A stretch of DNA of 64,000 nucleotides from Foetidibacter luteolus (GCF_009650435.1 NZ_VVIP01000049.1:1-64000), one strand, 5' to 3'. Positions 23,553-33,138 are shown, counted from the first letter of the stretch. Notes: generated from the letters alone by a model not told the origin. Translations and numbers: made by a program.

Positions 23553-26500
23553 TTAAAATTTAACGTTAACATTCAGGCCATAGCTGCGTGTGGTAGGCAG
23601 CGTATGTGTTTCTATGCCCTGCAGGTTATCTGATGAGGAAACCTGCGCTTCGGGGTCAAGGTTATCCAGGTATTTCTTAAACATTAAAACATTGTTCATG
23701 ATGGCGGTAACGTTAAGCCCTTTGATGAAACCTTTCTTTACAAACCTTGATAAATCATAACCGATAGAAAGGCTTCTCCACCTTACAAAAGCCCCATTGT
23801 AAACAAATGGCGCAGCAAGGCCGGCGCCGCGGTAGGAGGAATAAAACTGTTCCGCTTCAACAGATGTTTCGTTGGCAGAGCCATCCGCATTAACGCCATC
23901 GTACACAACACCCCCTTCACGGCCAACCAGTGATGCCTTGTGCAGGCCGTGGCGCAGGAAGTTAAGATTGGAATTGGACAGTATTTTGTGCCCCGCTTTA
24001 AAATCAACCTGTGTAAATATGCGGAAGCCGTAAATGGTAAATGTGTTCATCCATGCCCCTACCCATTTAGGTATGGCGCTGCCAAAAGTTTTAAGGCTGC
24101 CCTGTTGCGGCATACCGTTGGCAAGCAGTATTTCGCCTTTTTCGTTGCGCCTGTAATCAAAGCCGCGCAGTGAGGCCAGCGGCAGCCCTATCTCGTGGGA
24201 TACATTGCCAAAAAACTCGCCTGCGCCTACATCAAAACGGGTTTGGCCATTGGCCAGTTCCAGCACTTTGCTTATGTTGTAGCTGCCGTTTACGCTGGTT
24301 TCCCAGTTAAATTTTGGCGCTTTAACCGGCACTACGGATAAGAGCAACTCTATACCCTTGTTCTGCAGTTTACCAATGTTTACTTTGGTTTGGCTGTAGC
24401 CGGATGAATTGGAAATATCTACGTTCAATATTTCATCCACGGTATTCTTAATATAACCTGAGGCATTAAGATTTACCCTGCCGTTAAACATCCGCATTTC
24501 CAAACCCAATTCTGTTTCTTTTACCTTCAATGGCCGCAGGTTAGCATTGGGGCTAATGCTGGATGTCATAGAGCCCAGCGCCACACCGTTAAATGGATTG
24601 GCATTTACGTTGTAGTAAATAGCATTGGCATAAGGGTCTGTATCTCCACCCACCTGCGCATAAGCTACACGCACTTTGCCAAAGTCAAGCCAGCCCGGCT
24701 TGCCGCCCAGTGCCTCACTGAAAACAAAGCTGCCACTTACAGATGGATACAGATAGCTGTTAGATGTTGGGTTAAGGGTAGAGAACCAGTCGTTACGGGC
24801 TGTAACGGTTAGGTAGAGATAATTCTTAAAAGAGAAATCAACCGAACCATAGAGGGAGTTTACTCTTTTTTTCCAATAGCTGTAGAGCGGGTTTTTAACC
24901 TGGCCGTTTGCGATGGTATATAAGTCACGCACATAAAAATTGGTAACGGCGGTGCTCATGTTGTCATATACCTGCTGCATCTGGTTGCCGCCAACAATCG
25001 CATCAATACCAAAATTGCCAAAGCTGTGGTTGGCGCCTATCAAAAAGTCCATATTGCGTTCCCGGAACGTGGTTACATCCTGGTAATAATACCCGTTAAA
25101 ACCGCTTGCCGCAGCACCTATAGAGCGGGTACCTGTGGGGCGGTTGTAATCGTATGGCCTTGTGTAGTAATCCTGGCCAAAACGTGCCTGGGCGTATAAC
25201 CAGTCTGTAAACTTGTAGCGTACAGAAGCGTTGCCGAAGATGCGGTCCCGGTGAATATTTTCAAACCGGTGCAGTGTTACCCAATACGGGTTGTTACGGT
25301 TGGTAAAGCGTGCCAGCGGCATTTCGTTACCATTGGCATCTTTATAATTCTTCAGCCACTCCGTATTAATGCTGTTGGCCAGTGTATAAATGGTAGTATT
25401 GGCATTCATATCCTGTATGCCTATCTGCGGCGGGTTCTTGGTGTATTCGTTGGAATAGTTGGCATTCAGTTGTACGCTCAACTGCTTTGTAAGGTTATAA
25501 GTAAGCCCAAGGTTAATGATCTTCTTTTGGTAATCAGAATTGGGCATAATGCTTTTGGCATCTGTATTGGCAAAAGACAAGCGGAAATGTCCCTTTTCAT
25601 TGCCACCGGAAACAGCAACGGAGTTAGTCCAGTTCATACCGGTGCGGTAAAAGTCTTTTATCCTGTTGGGGTATGCCACATAGTTTTGCGTAGAGCCATC
25701 AAACTGTGGTGTGGGTTTGCCATCAAATTTTTCACCAAAACTCCATACGCCGGAGCTTTGCGCTTCGGCAACCGTTGTGGGGCGTTTTCCAAACTCACCC
25801 TGGCCGTATTCATATTGAAAGTCTGTAAAATCCAGCGCCTGCTCTGCCTGGAAATTGCTGTTGACTTCCACGCCAATGCCGGTAGATTTGGTTCCGCTCT
25901 TGGTGGTGATGATGATTACCCCATCTTTGGCACGAAAACCATACAGGGCCGCAGCGGCAGCACCTTTTAAAACCGTCAGGGATTCTATATCGTCCTGGTT
26001 GATGCTTTGCAGGCCATCGCCCCCATCTGATGAGCCGCCCGTAGCGCTGGTCATGTTTAAGCCGGTACCAGCGGAGCTGCTGGAGTTATTGATAGGAACG
26101 CCATTTACAACAATCAGCGGAGAGTTGTTACCGCCAAAAGAAGATTGGCCCCTGATGCGTATTTTAGAAGAAGCGCCAGGCCCACCGGCAGGCGGCGATA
26201 CATTTAACCCGGCCACCTTGCCCTGTAGGCTGTTGCCCAGGTTGGTGGTGCGGTTGGTGGTTATTTGCTCAGTATTAACCGTTGCTGTTGAGTAACCTAG
26301 CTTTCTTGCATCTTTCTTAATATCAAGGGCGGTTACCACCACTTCATCAAGGCTGTTATCGCGTAACTCTAATGAGATGTTGATGGTAACCTGGTCGCGT
26401 ACAGTTATTTCTTTGGAAGCATAGCCCACAAAAGTAAACACCAATATAGCATCGGCAGAGTTTACATTAATCCTGTATTTGCCCGCGGCATCCGTGGCGG

Positions 26501-27005
26501 TAGCGGTGGATGTACCTTTTACCTGTACAGATACGCCGGGCAACGCTTCCCCCTTTTCATTGGTAACGGTGCCGGTTACTTCAGCAAAAGGTGGCGGTGT
26601 GGCATATAAAACATAATCAGCCTGTATGGCTTTTTGTTTAATCACCACCGTTTTGTCAATAATGGTATAAGACAGCGCTTTGTCTTTAATGCACTCATCC
26701 AGCACTTCTTTAAGAGAAGCATTTTTTACCACAACGGTAACGTTGCCGGCCTGTTTTACCAGCTTATTCTCGTACCAGAAAAGGTAGCCGGTTTGTTTCT
26801 CTATCTTTTTAAAAATGGACTCTATCGGCACATTACGTTCCGTAAGTGTAATGGATTGGGCAATCCCTTTGGCATTAACTTGTAAGCAGGCGGCAAACAA
26901 TAAGATGGCAGTTAACTTCATCGTTATAATGGTTGTTTTGGTAAACCTTTTGGGTTTTACGGTTAGCAAACCATTTATCTTGATTACATGGCAGGCGCAG
27001 TTCAT
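23553..27005 (-). CDS. SusC/RagA TonB-dependent outer-membrane transporter with STN domain
   Basis: About 1150 residues from ATG 27005. An ATG at 26921 gives the signal peptide directly (MKLTAILLFAACLQVNAKG), and the longer form has a basic lead-in often seen in this group. Domain order: signal; STN/secretin-TonB domain (SITLTERNVPIESIFKKIEK); carboxypeptidase-D-like domain (VTNEKGEALPGVSVQVKGT); TonB box region with LDEVVVTALDIKKDARKLGY; plug; 22-strand barrel. The STN domain normally signals to a FecR anti-sigma factor, and a FecR gene lies upstream. It imports the substrate captured by the adjacent SusD protein. Confidence 0.95.
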   Translation of the reverse strand: MNCACHVIKINGLLTVKPKRFTKTTIITMKLTAILLFAACLQVNAKGIAQSITLTERNVPIESIFKKIEKQTGYLFWYENKLVKQAGNVTVVVKNASLKEVLDECIKDKALSYTIIDKTVVIKQKAIQADYVLYATPPPFAEVTGTVTNEKGEALPGVSVQVKGTSTATATDAAGKYRINVNSADAILVFTFVGYASKEITVRDQVTINISLELRDNSLDEVVVTALDIKKDARKLGYSTATVNTEQITTNRTTNLGNSLQGKVAGLNVSPPAGGPGASSKIRIRGQSSFGGNNSPLIVVNGVPINNSSSSAGTGLNMTSATGGSSDGGDGLQSINQDDIESLTVLKGAAAAALYGFRAKDGVIIITTKSGTKSTGIGVEVNSNFQAEQALDFTDFQYEYGQGEFGKRPTTVAEAQSSGVWSFGEKFDGKPTPQFDGSTQNYVAYPNRIKDFYRTGMNWTNSVAVSGGNEKGHFRLSFANTDAKSIMPNSDYQKKIINLGLTYNLTKQLSVQLNANYSNEYTKNPPQIGIQDMNANTTIYTLANSINTEWLKNYKDANGNEMPLARFTNRNNPYWVTLHRFENIHRDRIFGNASVRYKFTDWLYAQARFGQDYYTRPYDYNRPTGTRSIGAAASGFNGYYYQDVTTFRERNMDFLIGANHSFGNFGIDAIVGGNQMQQVYDNMSTAVTNFYVRDLYTIANGQVKNPLYSYWKKRVNSLYGSVDFSFKNYLYLTVTARNDWFSTLNPTSNSYLYPSVSGSFVFSEALGGKPGWLDFGKVRVAYAQVGGDTDPYANAIYYNVNANPFNGVALGSMTSSISPNANLRPLKVKETELGLEMRMFNGRVNLNASGYIKNTVDEILNVDISNSSGYSQTKVNIGKLQNKGIELLLSVVPVKAPKFNWETSVNGSYNISKVLELANGQTRFDVGAGEFFGNVSHEIGLPLASLRGFDYRRNEKGEILLANGMPQQGSLKTFGSAIPKWVGAWMNTFTIYGFRIFTQVDFKAGHKILSNSNLNFLRHGLHKASLVGREGGVVYDGVNADGSANETSVEAEQFYSSYRGAGLAAPFVYNGAFVRWRSLSIGYDLSRFVKKGFIKGLNVTAIMNNVLMFKKYLDNLDPEAQVSSSDNLQGIETHTLPTTRSYGLNVNVKF

Positions 27006-27263
27006 CAGCAAGCCCTGCCACGTTTTGCAAAAAGCATGTAATTGCATAGTTTTGGCATGTTTGGTTAAGCAATCAGACGTTAATCAGATGTTTTTTTGTT
27101 AAGTCAAACTACTGGCCGGGAATGGTAACGACATTTCCGGTTTTTGTTTTTTCGGGGAAGCATTAGCTGTTATTTTCTCATTGGCGTATAGATTTAAGAG
27201 TGGTGAATTATTAATAAACTAAACGTACGGTTTACCAGCTTTTAACTAAACAGTCGGGGCTTA

Positions 27264-28448
27264 TTATGGCTTTACAACAATCCTTCTGCCTTTCATATTA
27301 AAATGGATACCGCTTTGCTCCAGTATGGCCAGCACGTTAGTTATTTCCGCGCTGCGTTTTATCTTCCCTGAAAATGTACGGGATGTCACATGGCCATCAT
27401 ACGCCACTTCCACATCGTACCAGCGTGCTACCTGGCGCATAATGGTTTTAATATCCGCATCATTAAAATAAAACAACCCATTTTTCCAGGCCATCACTTC
27501 TTCCACATCCGCAGGCACAATCTTCATGACGCCGCTGTTGCTGTTAATTCTTGCCTGCTGGCCAGCTACCAGCTTTTGAGAACTGCCTGCCGCGGGCAGG
27601 GCATTAATTACGGGTGTAATCTTTACGCTGCCTTCCAGCAAAGTTGTTTGCGTGGCGCCCTCTCCATCGTAGCTGTTGATATTAAAATGCGTACCCAGTA
27701 CTTCCACCACACCACGGTTTTTGCCATTGTTTATAACAGCCACTTTAAAAGGCATGGCAGGATTTTTGGCCACTTCAAAATAGGCCTCGCCGGTTATTTC
27801 CACCTGCCTTTCAGCACCGGCAAAGGCAGGTGGAAAACGCAGCGATGATGCCGCGTTAAGCCAAACTTTTGTTCCATCGGGCAGAACCACTAAATATTCG
27901 CCGCCTCTTTGCGTGGCAATGGTGTTGTATGTAGTTGCAACGGCCGCAGCAGCATTACCTGCTTCGTATATTAAAGCTCCATTCTGTTTATGTACTGTAC
28001 TGTTCGCCTGGCGGGCCAATATGCCGTTAGAAGCATCATCCAGTAATATTTTCCGCCCATCCGCAAGTGTAAGTATGGCTTTGCCGCTTGTAAATGCACT
28101 ATCGGCATTTTGCAAAGGTTGCACCCGGGCAACAGGCTTTTTTTGTGTTGTATTACTGGTTACCAGCCAAAGCGTGGCGCTGATGAGCAATACAATTACC
28201 GCAGCCGCGGCTGCTGCAAACCGTGTACGAAAAAAGCGAAAGCTTTTGGCAGAAGGTTTAACTCGCAATGCTTCTGTAAGGCGTTTCAGCATGGCATCTT
28301 CCAGTTCCCGGCTATCGCCAAGTTCTTCGCTCCATTGGCCCTGCTGCTGAAAACTGTTATAGTATTCCATCAGCACCCCTATCTCCTCTTCATTAGCGGT
28401 ACCATCCAGGTATCTGTCAATAAGCTGTAAAATTTCCTGTTTGCTCAA
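27264..28448 (-). CDS. FecR-family anti-sigma factor
   Basis: 394 residues. The cytoplasmic N-terminus (QEILQLIDRYLDGTANEEEIG) should bind an ECF sigma factor. One membrane helix at about 73-93 (AAAAAVIVLLISATLWLV). Periplasmic FecR domain (YLVVLPDGTKVWLNAASSLR, ITGEAYFEVAKNPAMPFKV) and C-terminal DUF4974 domain (IKTIMRQVARWYDVEVAYDG), which contacts the STN domain. It lies upstream of susC as expected, but no ECF sigma gene precedes it; only repeats fill the next 1 kb. Confidence 0.93.
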   Translation of the reverse strand: MSKQEILQLIDRYLDGTANEEEIGVLMEYYNSFQQQGQWSEELGDSRELEDAMLKRLTEALRVKPSAKSFRFFRTRFAAAAAAVIVLLISATLWLVTSNTTQKKPVARVQPLQNADSAFTSGKAILTLADGRKILLDDASNGILARQANSTVHKQNGALIYEAGNAAAAVATTYNTIATQRGGEYLVVLPDGTKVWLNAASSLRFPPAFAGAERQVEITGEAYFEVAKNPAMPFKVAVINNGKNRGVVEVLGTHFNINSYDGEGATQTTLLEGSVKITPVINALPAAGSSQKLVAGQQARINSNSGVMKIVPADVEEVMAWKNGLFYFNDADIKTIMRQVARWYDVEVAYDGHVTSRTFSGKIKRSAEITNVLAILEQSGIHFNMKGRRIVVKP

Positions 28449-28484
28449 GGAGATATTTTTACAGTATGTGTAGTAAAAGATGAC

Positions 28485-28520
28485 TACCCCCTAAGGAAGA
28501 AGAAAATTTTTTTGAGGTGG
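28485..28520 (-). promoter_or_regulatory. AT block and GGGGGTA box upstream of fecR
   Basis: On the minus strand an A/T run (CAAAAAAATTTTCTTC) is followed by CCTTAGGGGGTAG, about 40-70 bp before the FecR start. It could be the promoter region of the fecR-susCD transcript. This is based on position and composition only. Confidence 0.25.
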
Positions 28521-28580
28521 CGTAGAAACACCGCCTCCCCTCATCTGCTGAAGGCGAGTTTAGCGCATGTGTGGTACAAG

Positions 28581-28645
28581 TATTTTTATGGGCCCGGCAG
28601 GAGGAACATGCATGAGGCTTCCGTTGCGTCGCACTCTTGTACTGC
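28581..28645 (+). repeat. Family A repeat, copy A6 (5' two-thirds)
   Basis: TTTTTATGGGCCCGGCAGG, GAGGCTTCCGTTGCGTCGCA, CTCTTGTACTGCAG. The copy stops after the TTGTAC word and lacks the CGCTACGCGG half, like A8. Confidence 0.8.
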
Positions 28646-28867
28646 AGCAATGCTATTCGGCAATGGATGTAGCAGCCCGCCCTGAGCAAAAGGAAGGGCT
28701 TTGTGCGCTCTGCAGTTTTTTACGCAGCGTATTTTTGCCCGGGCTTCTCCGGCGCCGGGAATAGATTGCCATTGAGGCACGGAAAATCAGGAAGAAGTTG
28801 GAAGGGCATGTGATTTAAACTACAATCAACAGGCATCCCTGCGCACATCTGTTACCCAGAATGCGTG

Positions 28868-29430
28868 GTGAACATATCGCACCTACGGCGCTACTATCGG
28901 CATCTTCATATTGTGCTACTAACATATCGCCCCGATGGGGCTTGATTGTTTAATGTTCGCTTGTTTAAAGTTGAATGTTTGCTGCACCGCCGCTTCAGGC
29001 GAAACCCGGGTAGATTTTAAAAGCCTGAAAGGCTTTACTAATAATAGCCCTGGTTGCAAACCGGGGGTTACTTATTTTATCTACTAATATATCGCCCAAT
29101 GGGGCTTGATTGTTCAATGTTAGTTTGTTTAGAGTTGAATGTTTGCGGGCTCTGCCGCTGTACGAAACTTGCACTTCATCGCCCCAAAGAAATTTCAAAC
29201 ACTCACCCATTTACAGACCGGCAACCAGCTACCTGCAACCGGTAACTGGCTTTCGGGTGAGGGATTGAAGCGGATACCCCGGTGAGGCCATCGCAGCAGA
29301 GGTCTTGTGCCGGAGTATGAGCGGAAAGCCCGACCCCTTGCGCAGCTTGGGGGCACCCCCAAAGGCAAGTACGATTTACGAAGTACGAAGTACTTACTTA
29401 TGGTAAATGTTTGATGTGGGATGTACGATT
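28868..29430. repeat. Mosaic of modules G, D, C, B6, E and F
   Basis: ACATATCGCACCTACGGCGC and CTAACATATCGCCCCGATGG (G), TTGTTTAAAGTTGAATG (D, twice), ACAGACCGGCAACCAGCTAC (C4), B6 at 29253-29360, AAGTACGAAGTACTT (E), GATGTGGGATGTACGATT (F). The 28449-29460 gap (1 kb) between fecR and the methylase gene contains only repeats and no recognisable gene or sigma-factor remnant. Confidence 0.75.
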
Positions 29431-29460
29431 TCACTCACTCCCCCACACGCTGCAAAGTAA

Positions 29461-30180
29461 TTAAGCGCAGATGTGAGACAATATAATTCCTGTGGCTATG
29501 GCGGCATTCAAAGACTCTGCCTGGCCAATTCTTGTAATGGTGAGCGGGTGAATGATATAAGGCAGCAACCCGCTCCTGATGCCTTTGCTCTCATTGCCAA
29601 TAACCAATATGCCTTCTTTAACCGGGCTAAGTTTACGAATGTCTTTGCCGTTAAGCAGTGCGCCATAAACGGGCACATTGGCTGCACTTAACAGGGCCTG
29701 CACATCTGTATACCGGCATTGTACCCGTAAAAAGCTGCCCATGGTGGCCTGTATAACTTTACTGTTGAACACGTCCGCGGTATCTGCAGAAGCTGCTATT
29801 TGTGTAATACCAAACCAGTCTGCAATTCGTATGATGGTGCCCAGGTTGCCGGGGTCCTGTATGCCATCCAGCACAAGGGTTAACTTGTTTTGCAGGTTAA
29901 AGTACTGCACAGGGGCTTTTTTTTCCACTATGGCCAGTACCTGGTTAGGTGTTTGCAGTTGTGATATTTTTTCAAGCTCCGGCCCGCTGATTAATACGGC
30001 ATTGAGACCCGGGTTATCTTCAATCCATTGCGCCAAAGCATATACATGCAATACTTTGTAACCGCTGCTGAATATTTCCGCCACTATCTTAGGGCCTTCG
30101 GCTATAAAGGCATTCTCCTCGTCCCTGTTTTTTTTGTGGTATAAACTTTGGATATATTTGATTTCTTTTTTAGTTATCAT
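29461..30180 (-). CDS. TrmH/SpoU-family RNA 2'-O-methyltransferase
   Basis: 239 residues from ATG 30180; an ATG at 30186 adds two residues. N-terminal substrate-binding part (IKYIQSLYHKKNRDEENAFIAEGPK) and C-terminal SPOUT knot: LVLDGIQDPGNLGTIIR, VIQATMGSFLRV, LVIGNESKGI, ITRIGQAESLNAAIATGIIL. All three SPOUT motifs are intact. It methylates a ribose in rRNA or tRNA; the precise target is unclear. It is divergent from the TamL gene with almost no space between the start codons. Confidence 0.9.
   Translation of the reverse strand: MITKKEIKYIQSLYHKKNRDEENAFIAEGPKIVAEIFSSGYKVLHVYALAQWIEDNPGLNAVLISGPELEKISQLQTPNQVLAIVEKKAPVQYFNLQNKLTLVLDGIQDPGNLGTIIRIADWFGITQIAASADTADVFNSKVIQATMGSFLRVQCRYTDVQALLSAANVPVYGALLNGKDIRKLSPVKEGILVIGNESKGIRSGLLPYIIHPLTITRIGQAESLNAAIATGIILSHICA
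30134..30160 (+). promoter_or_regulatory. Promoter of the TamL gene inside the methylase coding region
   Basis: TTG at 30134-30136, 16-bp spacer, TATATTTG at 30153-30160. The expected transcript starts about 18 nt before ATG 30185. The spacer is slightly short for the consensus. The position supports 30185, not 30134, as the start codon. Confidence 0.45.
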
Positions 30181-30184
30181 AATC

Positions 30185-32578
30185 ATGAAGTTAAGCAGCA
30201 GGCCGTTTTATGTTTTTGTGTTTCTTGTTGGTATGGTTTTCCTGTTTTGCGCCTGTCGCCGCCAGTCATACCCCAACAAACCATTTGTGTACGAAAATAA
30301 GGTTGTTGTAGCTGATTCAAACGGCATTGACAAAGATGAAAGGAAACGCCTGGAAACCGCACTGCAAAACTATTGGGATGACAGCCTGCTTACCCGCAAA
30401 GTGCAGCAGTTTGGTTTTTTTTACCGGTTAAAAAACCCACCGGTTTTTGATACCAGTAACATTCCACGTACCAAGGCATTAATGAATGGCTACCTTAAAT
30501 CACAAGGGTATTATTATCCTGAACTCACCTCTCATTACGATACCACCTATAAGGCCGACCAGCAGCGGGTTCATGTAACCATGGATATTAACGCCGGCAA
30601 AGCCACCATCATTGATTCGTTGGCATACGGCTTTAATGACTCTGCACTGCAGTTTTATGCCATGCGGGGGTTTAAAGAGGCGCTGATAAAAAAGAATATA
30701 ACCCCGGTTGCCAAAGAAGCCATTGCAGCAGAGCTTGACAGGCTGGTAGATACGTTTAGGGTAAGGGGCTATTACAAAATGACACGGGATTACGTGGTGG
30801 CCGAAGTGGACACAATGGATATAGCATTGCTGCAACAGGTAACAGACCCCTTTCAACTGGCGGAAGCCATTAATGAAACCATTGAAAAAAGAAAACGCAA
30901 CCCTACCGCGGATGTGGTTATAAAAGAGCGCCGCAATGCAGACTCCAGCCTGATAGATTCATCTGCCATGCGGCGTTATTACGTTGGCAATATTTTTTAT
31001 TACCCGGAAACCGGGCCGTTTGATATTTACGACAGCCTGATAGGCAAGGCCGATTACAGAAGCATTGTATCGCCAGACACCAGCTCCATCACCATGTTTT
31101 ATACAGAGGGCAAATTCTCTTACAAACCTTTGAGGGAACATACTTATATGCGTAGGGGCGGCCCCTACAACGAGCGGACTTTTATAAAAACCATGAATAA
31201 CCTCTCTTCTATTGGCGCCTGGCGGCAGGTAGATTCCAGGACATCGCTACGGGGAGATACGGTTGATTTTCATATTTTCCTTATACCCTACCCTAAACAC
31301 AACCTTACGTTTGACCTGGAAGCCAGCCGTAATACCGGCGATGTATTTTCTTCCAACAGCCTGATTGGCCTGGCGCTGGGTGCTACCTACCGCAACAGGA
31401 ATGTGTGGAAAAGGGCCATACAATCCGCCACCAGCTTTAGAAATGGCGTAGAGCTTAACCTTACCGGCGGCAGTTCGCTGCTGCAAACTTTTCAATCTTC
31501 TATAGGGCACAATTACAGCTTTCCGCAATTAATACCCAAAGGGATACAGCGGTTCTTTTCCAATACTTTTTCTCAGCGGTCGCAAAGAACGGATGCGGTT
31601 AAAACCATAGTTGGCGTTAATGCCGCCTATTCAGAAAGGAGCAATTACTTCCGCCTGCGCTCTTTAACAGCGTCTTACGGATGGGAATGGACATACCGCC
31701 GTAACCGGGCGTGGCAGTGGAAATTTCTTAACCTGGAGTTTTACAGTCTTGATACCTTGGCGGCGTTAAGCCAGGCGATTCAATCTAACCCCTTCCTCCA
31801 AAACGTGTTCAATACTGGTAACATCATCAGCACAATCGTAAGCCGCACACAAACCTGGACGGGCAATGCAAACAACGTTAACTATGTAAGGCTTTCCGCC
31901 GAGTGGTCTCACGGGCTTGGCCTTAGCAGAAATTACCAGTTCATTAAATTTGAGGGAGAGGCCAGGAAAAATATCAGTTTCCGCAAAACATCCCTTGCAT
32001 TCCGGGTGTTTGGCGGCATTGGCTACAATTACGGCAATAACCCAAAATTCGGTACCACGCTGCCATTTTTTAAACAGTTTATAGGCGGTGGCCCGAACAG
32101 TATGCGTGCCTGGACGTTGCGGCAGCTTGGCCTGGGCAGCAATATTGCCAACGACACTATTGCTTATAAAGACCGCTATGGCGATATGCAACTGGAAGCA
32201 AATATTGAATACAGGTTTCCGCTGGCTACCATTGGAGGCGTAAACATAGGCAGCGCTTTGTTTGCCGACATGGGCAATGTGTGGAATGTAAAAGGGAACC
32301 CTGATTTGCCCGGGTCTGAATTTAAGTTTAGCCGCCTGGGTAAAGACCTGGCAATTGGCATTGGCACCGGCCTGCGGTTTGACTTTACCTATTTTATGAT
32401 ACGTGTAGATGGGGGTATTAAACTAAAAGACCCTGCCCGCCTTACCAATAACGGCTGGCTTGACTTTACTGACTTTACCTGGCGCAATAACGAGAAAACC
32501 TATATTGACCCCACCACAAAAACCCCTGTTAACAGGAACAATTATGCCATACAACTGGGCATCAACCTTCCGTTTTAA
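30185..32578 (+). CDS. TamL-type BamA/TamA-family outer-membrane lipoprotein
   Basis: 797 residues from ATG 30185. Lipoprotein signal with lipobox FCAC (FLVGMVFLFCACRRQSYPNK). POTRA-like segments follow in the first 400 residues. The C-terminal surface-antigen barrel includes RVFGGIGYNYGNNPKFGTTLPFFKQFIGGGPNSMRAW, the conserved lid-loop region with an RGW-like motif, and SALFADMGNVWNVKGNPDLPGSEFKF. It ends in the strand YAIQLGINLPF, with a terminal Phe as in Omp85 proteins. In Bacteroidota the TamL lipoprotein works with TamB in envelope biogenesis; tamB is not in this window. Confidence 0.85.
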   Translation: MKLSSRPFYVFVFLVGMVFLFCACRRQSYPNKPFVYENKVVVADSNGIDKDERKRLETALQNYWDDSLLTRKVQQFGFFYRLKNPPVFDTSNIPRTKALMNGYLKSQGYYYPELTSHYDTTYKADQQRVHVTMDINAGKATIIDSLAYGFNDSALQFYAMRGFKEALIKKNITPVAKEAIAAELDRLVDTFRVRGYYKMTRDYVVAEVDTMDIALLQQVTDPFQLAEAINETIEKRKRNPTADVVIKERRNADSSLIDSSAMRRYYVGNIFYYPETGPFDIYDSLIGKADYRSIVSPDTSSITMFYTEGKFSYKPLREHTYMRRGGPYNERTFIKTMNNLSSIGAWRQVDSRTSLRGDTVDFHIFLIPYPKHNLTFDLEASRNTGDVFSSNSLIGLALGATYRNRNVWKRAIQSATSFRNGVELNLTGGSSLLQTFQSSIGHNYSFPQLIPKGIQRFFSNTFSQRSQRTDAVKTIVGVNAAYSERSNYFRLRSLTASYGWEWTYRRNRAWQWKFLNLEFYSLDTLAALSQAIQSNPFLQNVFNTGNIISTIVSRTQTWTGNANNVNYVRLSAEWSHGLGLSRNYQFIKFEGEARKNISFRKTSLAFRVFGGIGYNYGNNPKFGTTLPFFKQFIGGGPNSMRAWTLRQLGLGSNIANDTIAYKDRYGDMQLEANIEYRFPLATIGGVNIGSALFADMGNVWNVKGNPDLPGSEFKFSRLGKDLAIGIGTGLRFDFTYFMIRVDGGIKLKDPARLTNNGWLDFTDFTWRNNEKTYIDPTTKTPVNRNNYAIQLGINLPF

Positions 32579-32604
32579 CCAATGCGTTTTAGTGCAGTTA
32601 GGTT

Positions 32605-32635
32605 ATCGCCCGCCTTCGACAAGCTCAGGCTGACA
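32605..32635. repeat. CCTTCGACAAGCTCAGGCTGAC motif
   Basis: A GCCTTCGAC-AAGCTCAGGC palindromic word found between genes in very many bacteria. Here it lies between the converging TamL and cytochrome c genes. Confidence 0.5.
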
Positions 32636-32655
32636 GCCTTAAAAACATACCAATG

Positions 32656-33066
32656 CTATTTTACCGAAGCCCTTACTTTTTTAACGTCCGTGGCGGAAAC
32701 AGCGCTGGACTTATTGCCAAAACTGCTTCTGATGTAGGTAAGCACAGCGGCAATCTCGTCATCTTTCAGGTAATTTTGAGGGGGCATATTATTGCCATAG
32801 AATACACCGTCAATTTCCTTCTTTTCCGTTGTTCCGCTAAGCACCCAGGTAATCAGCTTTGTTTTTTCGCCAATGGTGATGGCTGTTTTAATGAGCGGTG
32901 GGTTTAGGTTAGGAACCCCTTCCCCATCTGGCTGGTGGCAGGTTAAGCAATACTGTGTGTAAATTTCTTTCCCTTTTGCCAGCACCGCTTTTGATGGCGC
33001 CTGTGCGCTGGCCGTGGCCAATACAATAAATAATGCTGTGAGTGTTACAAGACCTTTTTTAAACAT
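32656..33066 (-). CDS. Periplasmic cytochrome c
   Basis: 136 residues with signal peptide MFKKGLVTLTALFIVLATASAQ. One haem site CLTCH (about residue 41) followed by QPDGEGVPNLNPPL. The likely axial methionine is in GNNMPPQNYL, and the closing helix is DDEIAAVLTYIRSSFG. It resembles class I cytochromes of alcohol and sugar dehydrogenases. It lies downstream of the PQQ-type sugar dehydrogenase on the same strand and probably accepts its electrons. A 304-bp gap with repeat B7 lies between them, so co-transcription is uncertain. Confidence 0.9.
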   Translation of the reverse strand: MFKKGLVTLTALFIVLATASAQAPSKAVLAKGKEIYTQYCLTCHQPDGEGVPNLNPPLIKTAITIGEKTKLITWVLSGTTEKKEIDGVFYGNNMPPQNYLKDDEIAAVLTYIRSSFGNKSSAVSATDVKKVRASVK

Positions 33067-33138
33067 GTGCTTTTTGTTGATTGATTCAATTGTTATCTGA
33101 TCTGAGTAATAAATTTAAGCTTTCATTCCCCGGTATCC

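Noticed and set aside
25251..25970. Long plus-strand frame (239 codons) opposite susC
   Set aside because: It is the antisense shadow of a well-supported TonB-dependent receptor gene and shows no family motif.
29461..30186. Longer methylase start at ATG 30186 and longer TamL start at ATG 30134
   Set aside because: The TamL promoter at 30134-30160 and the lipoprotein signal favour ATG 30185. For the methylase, MITKKEIKYIQSL from 30180 looks the more natural start.
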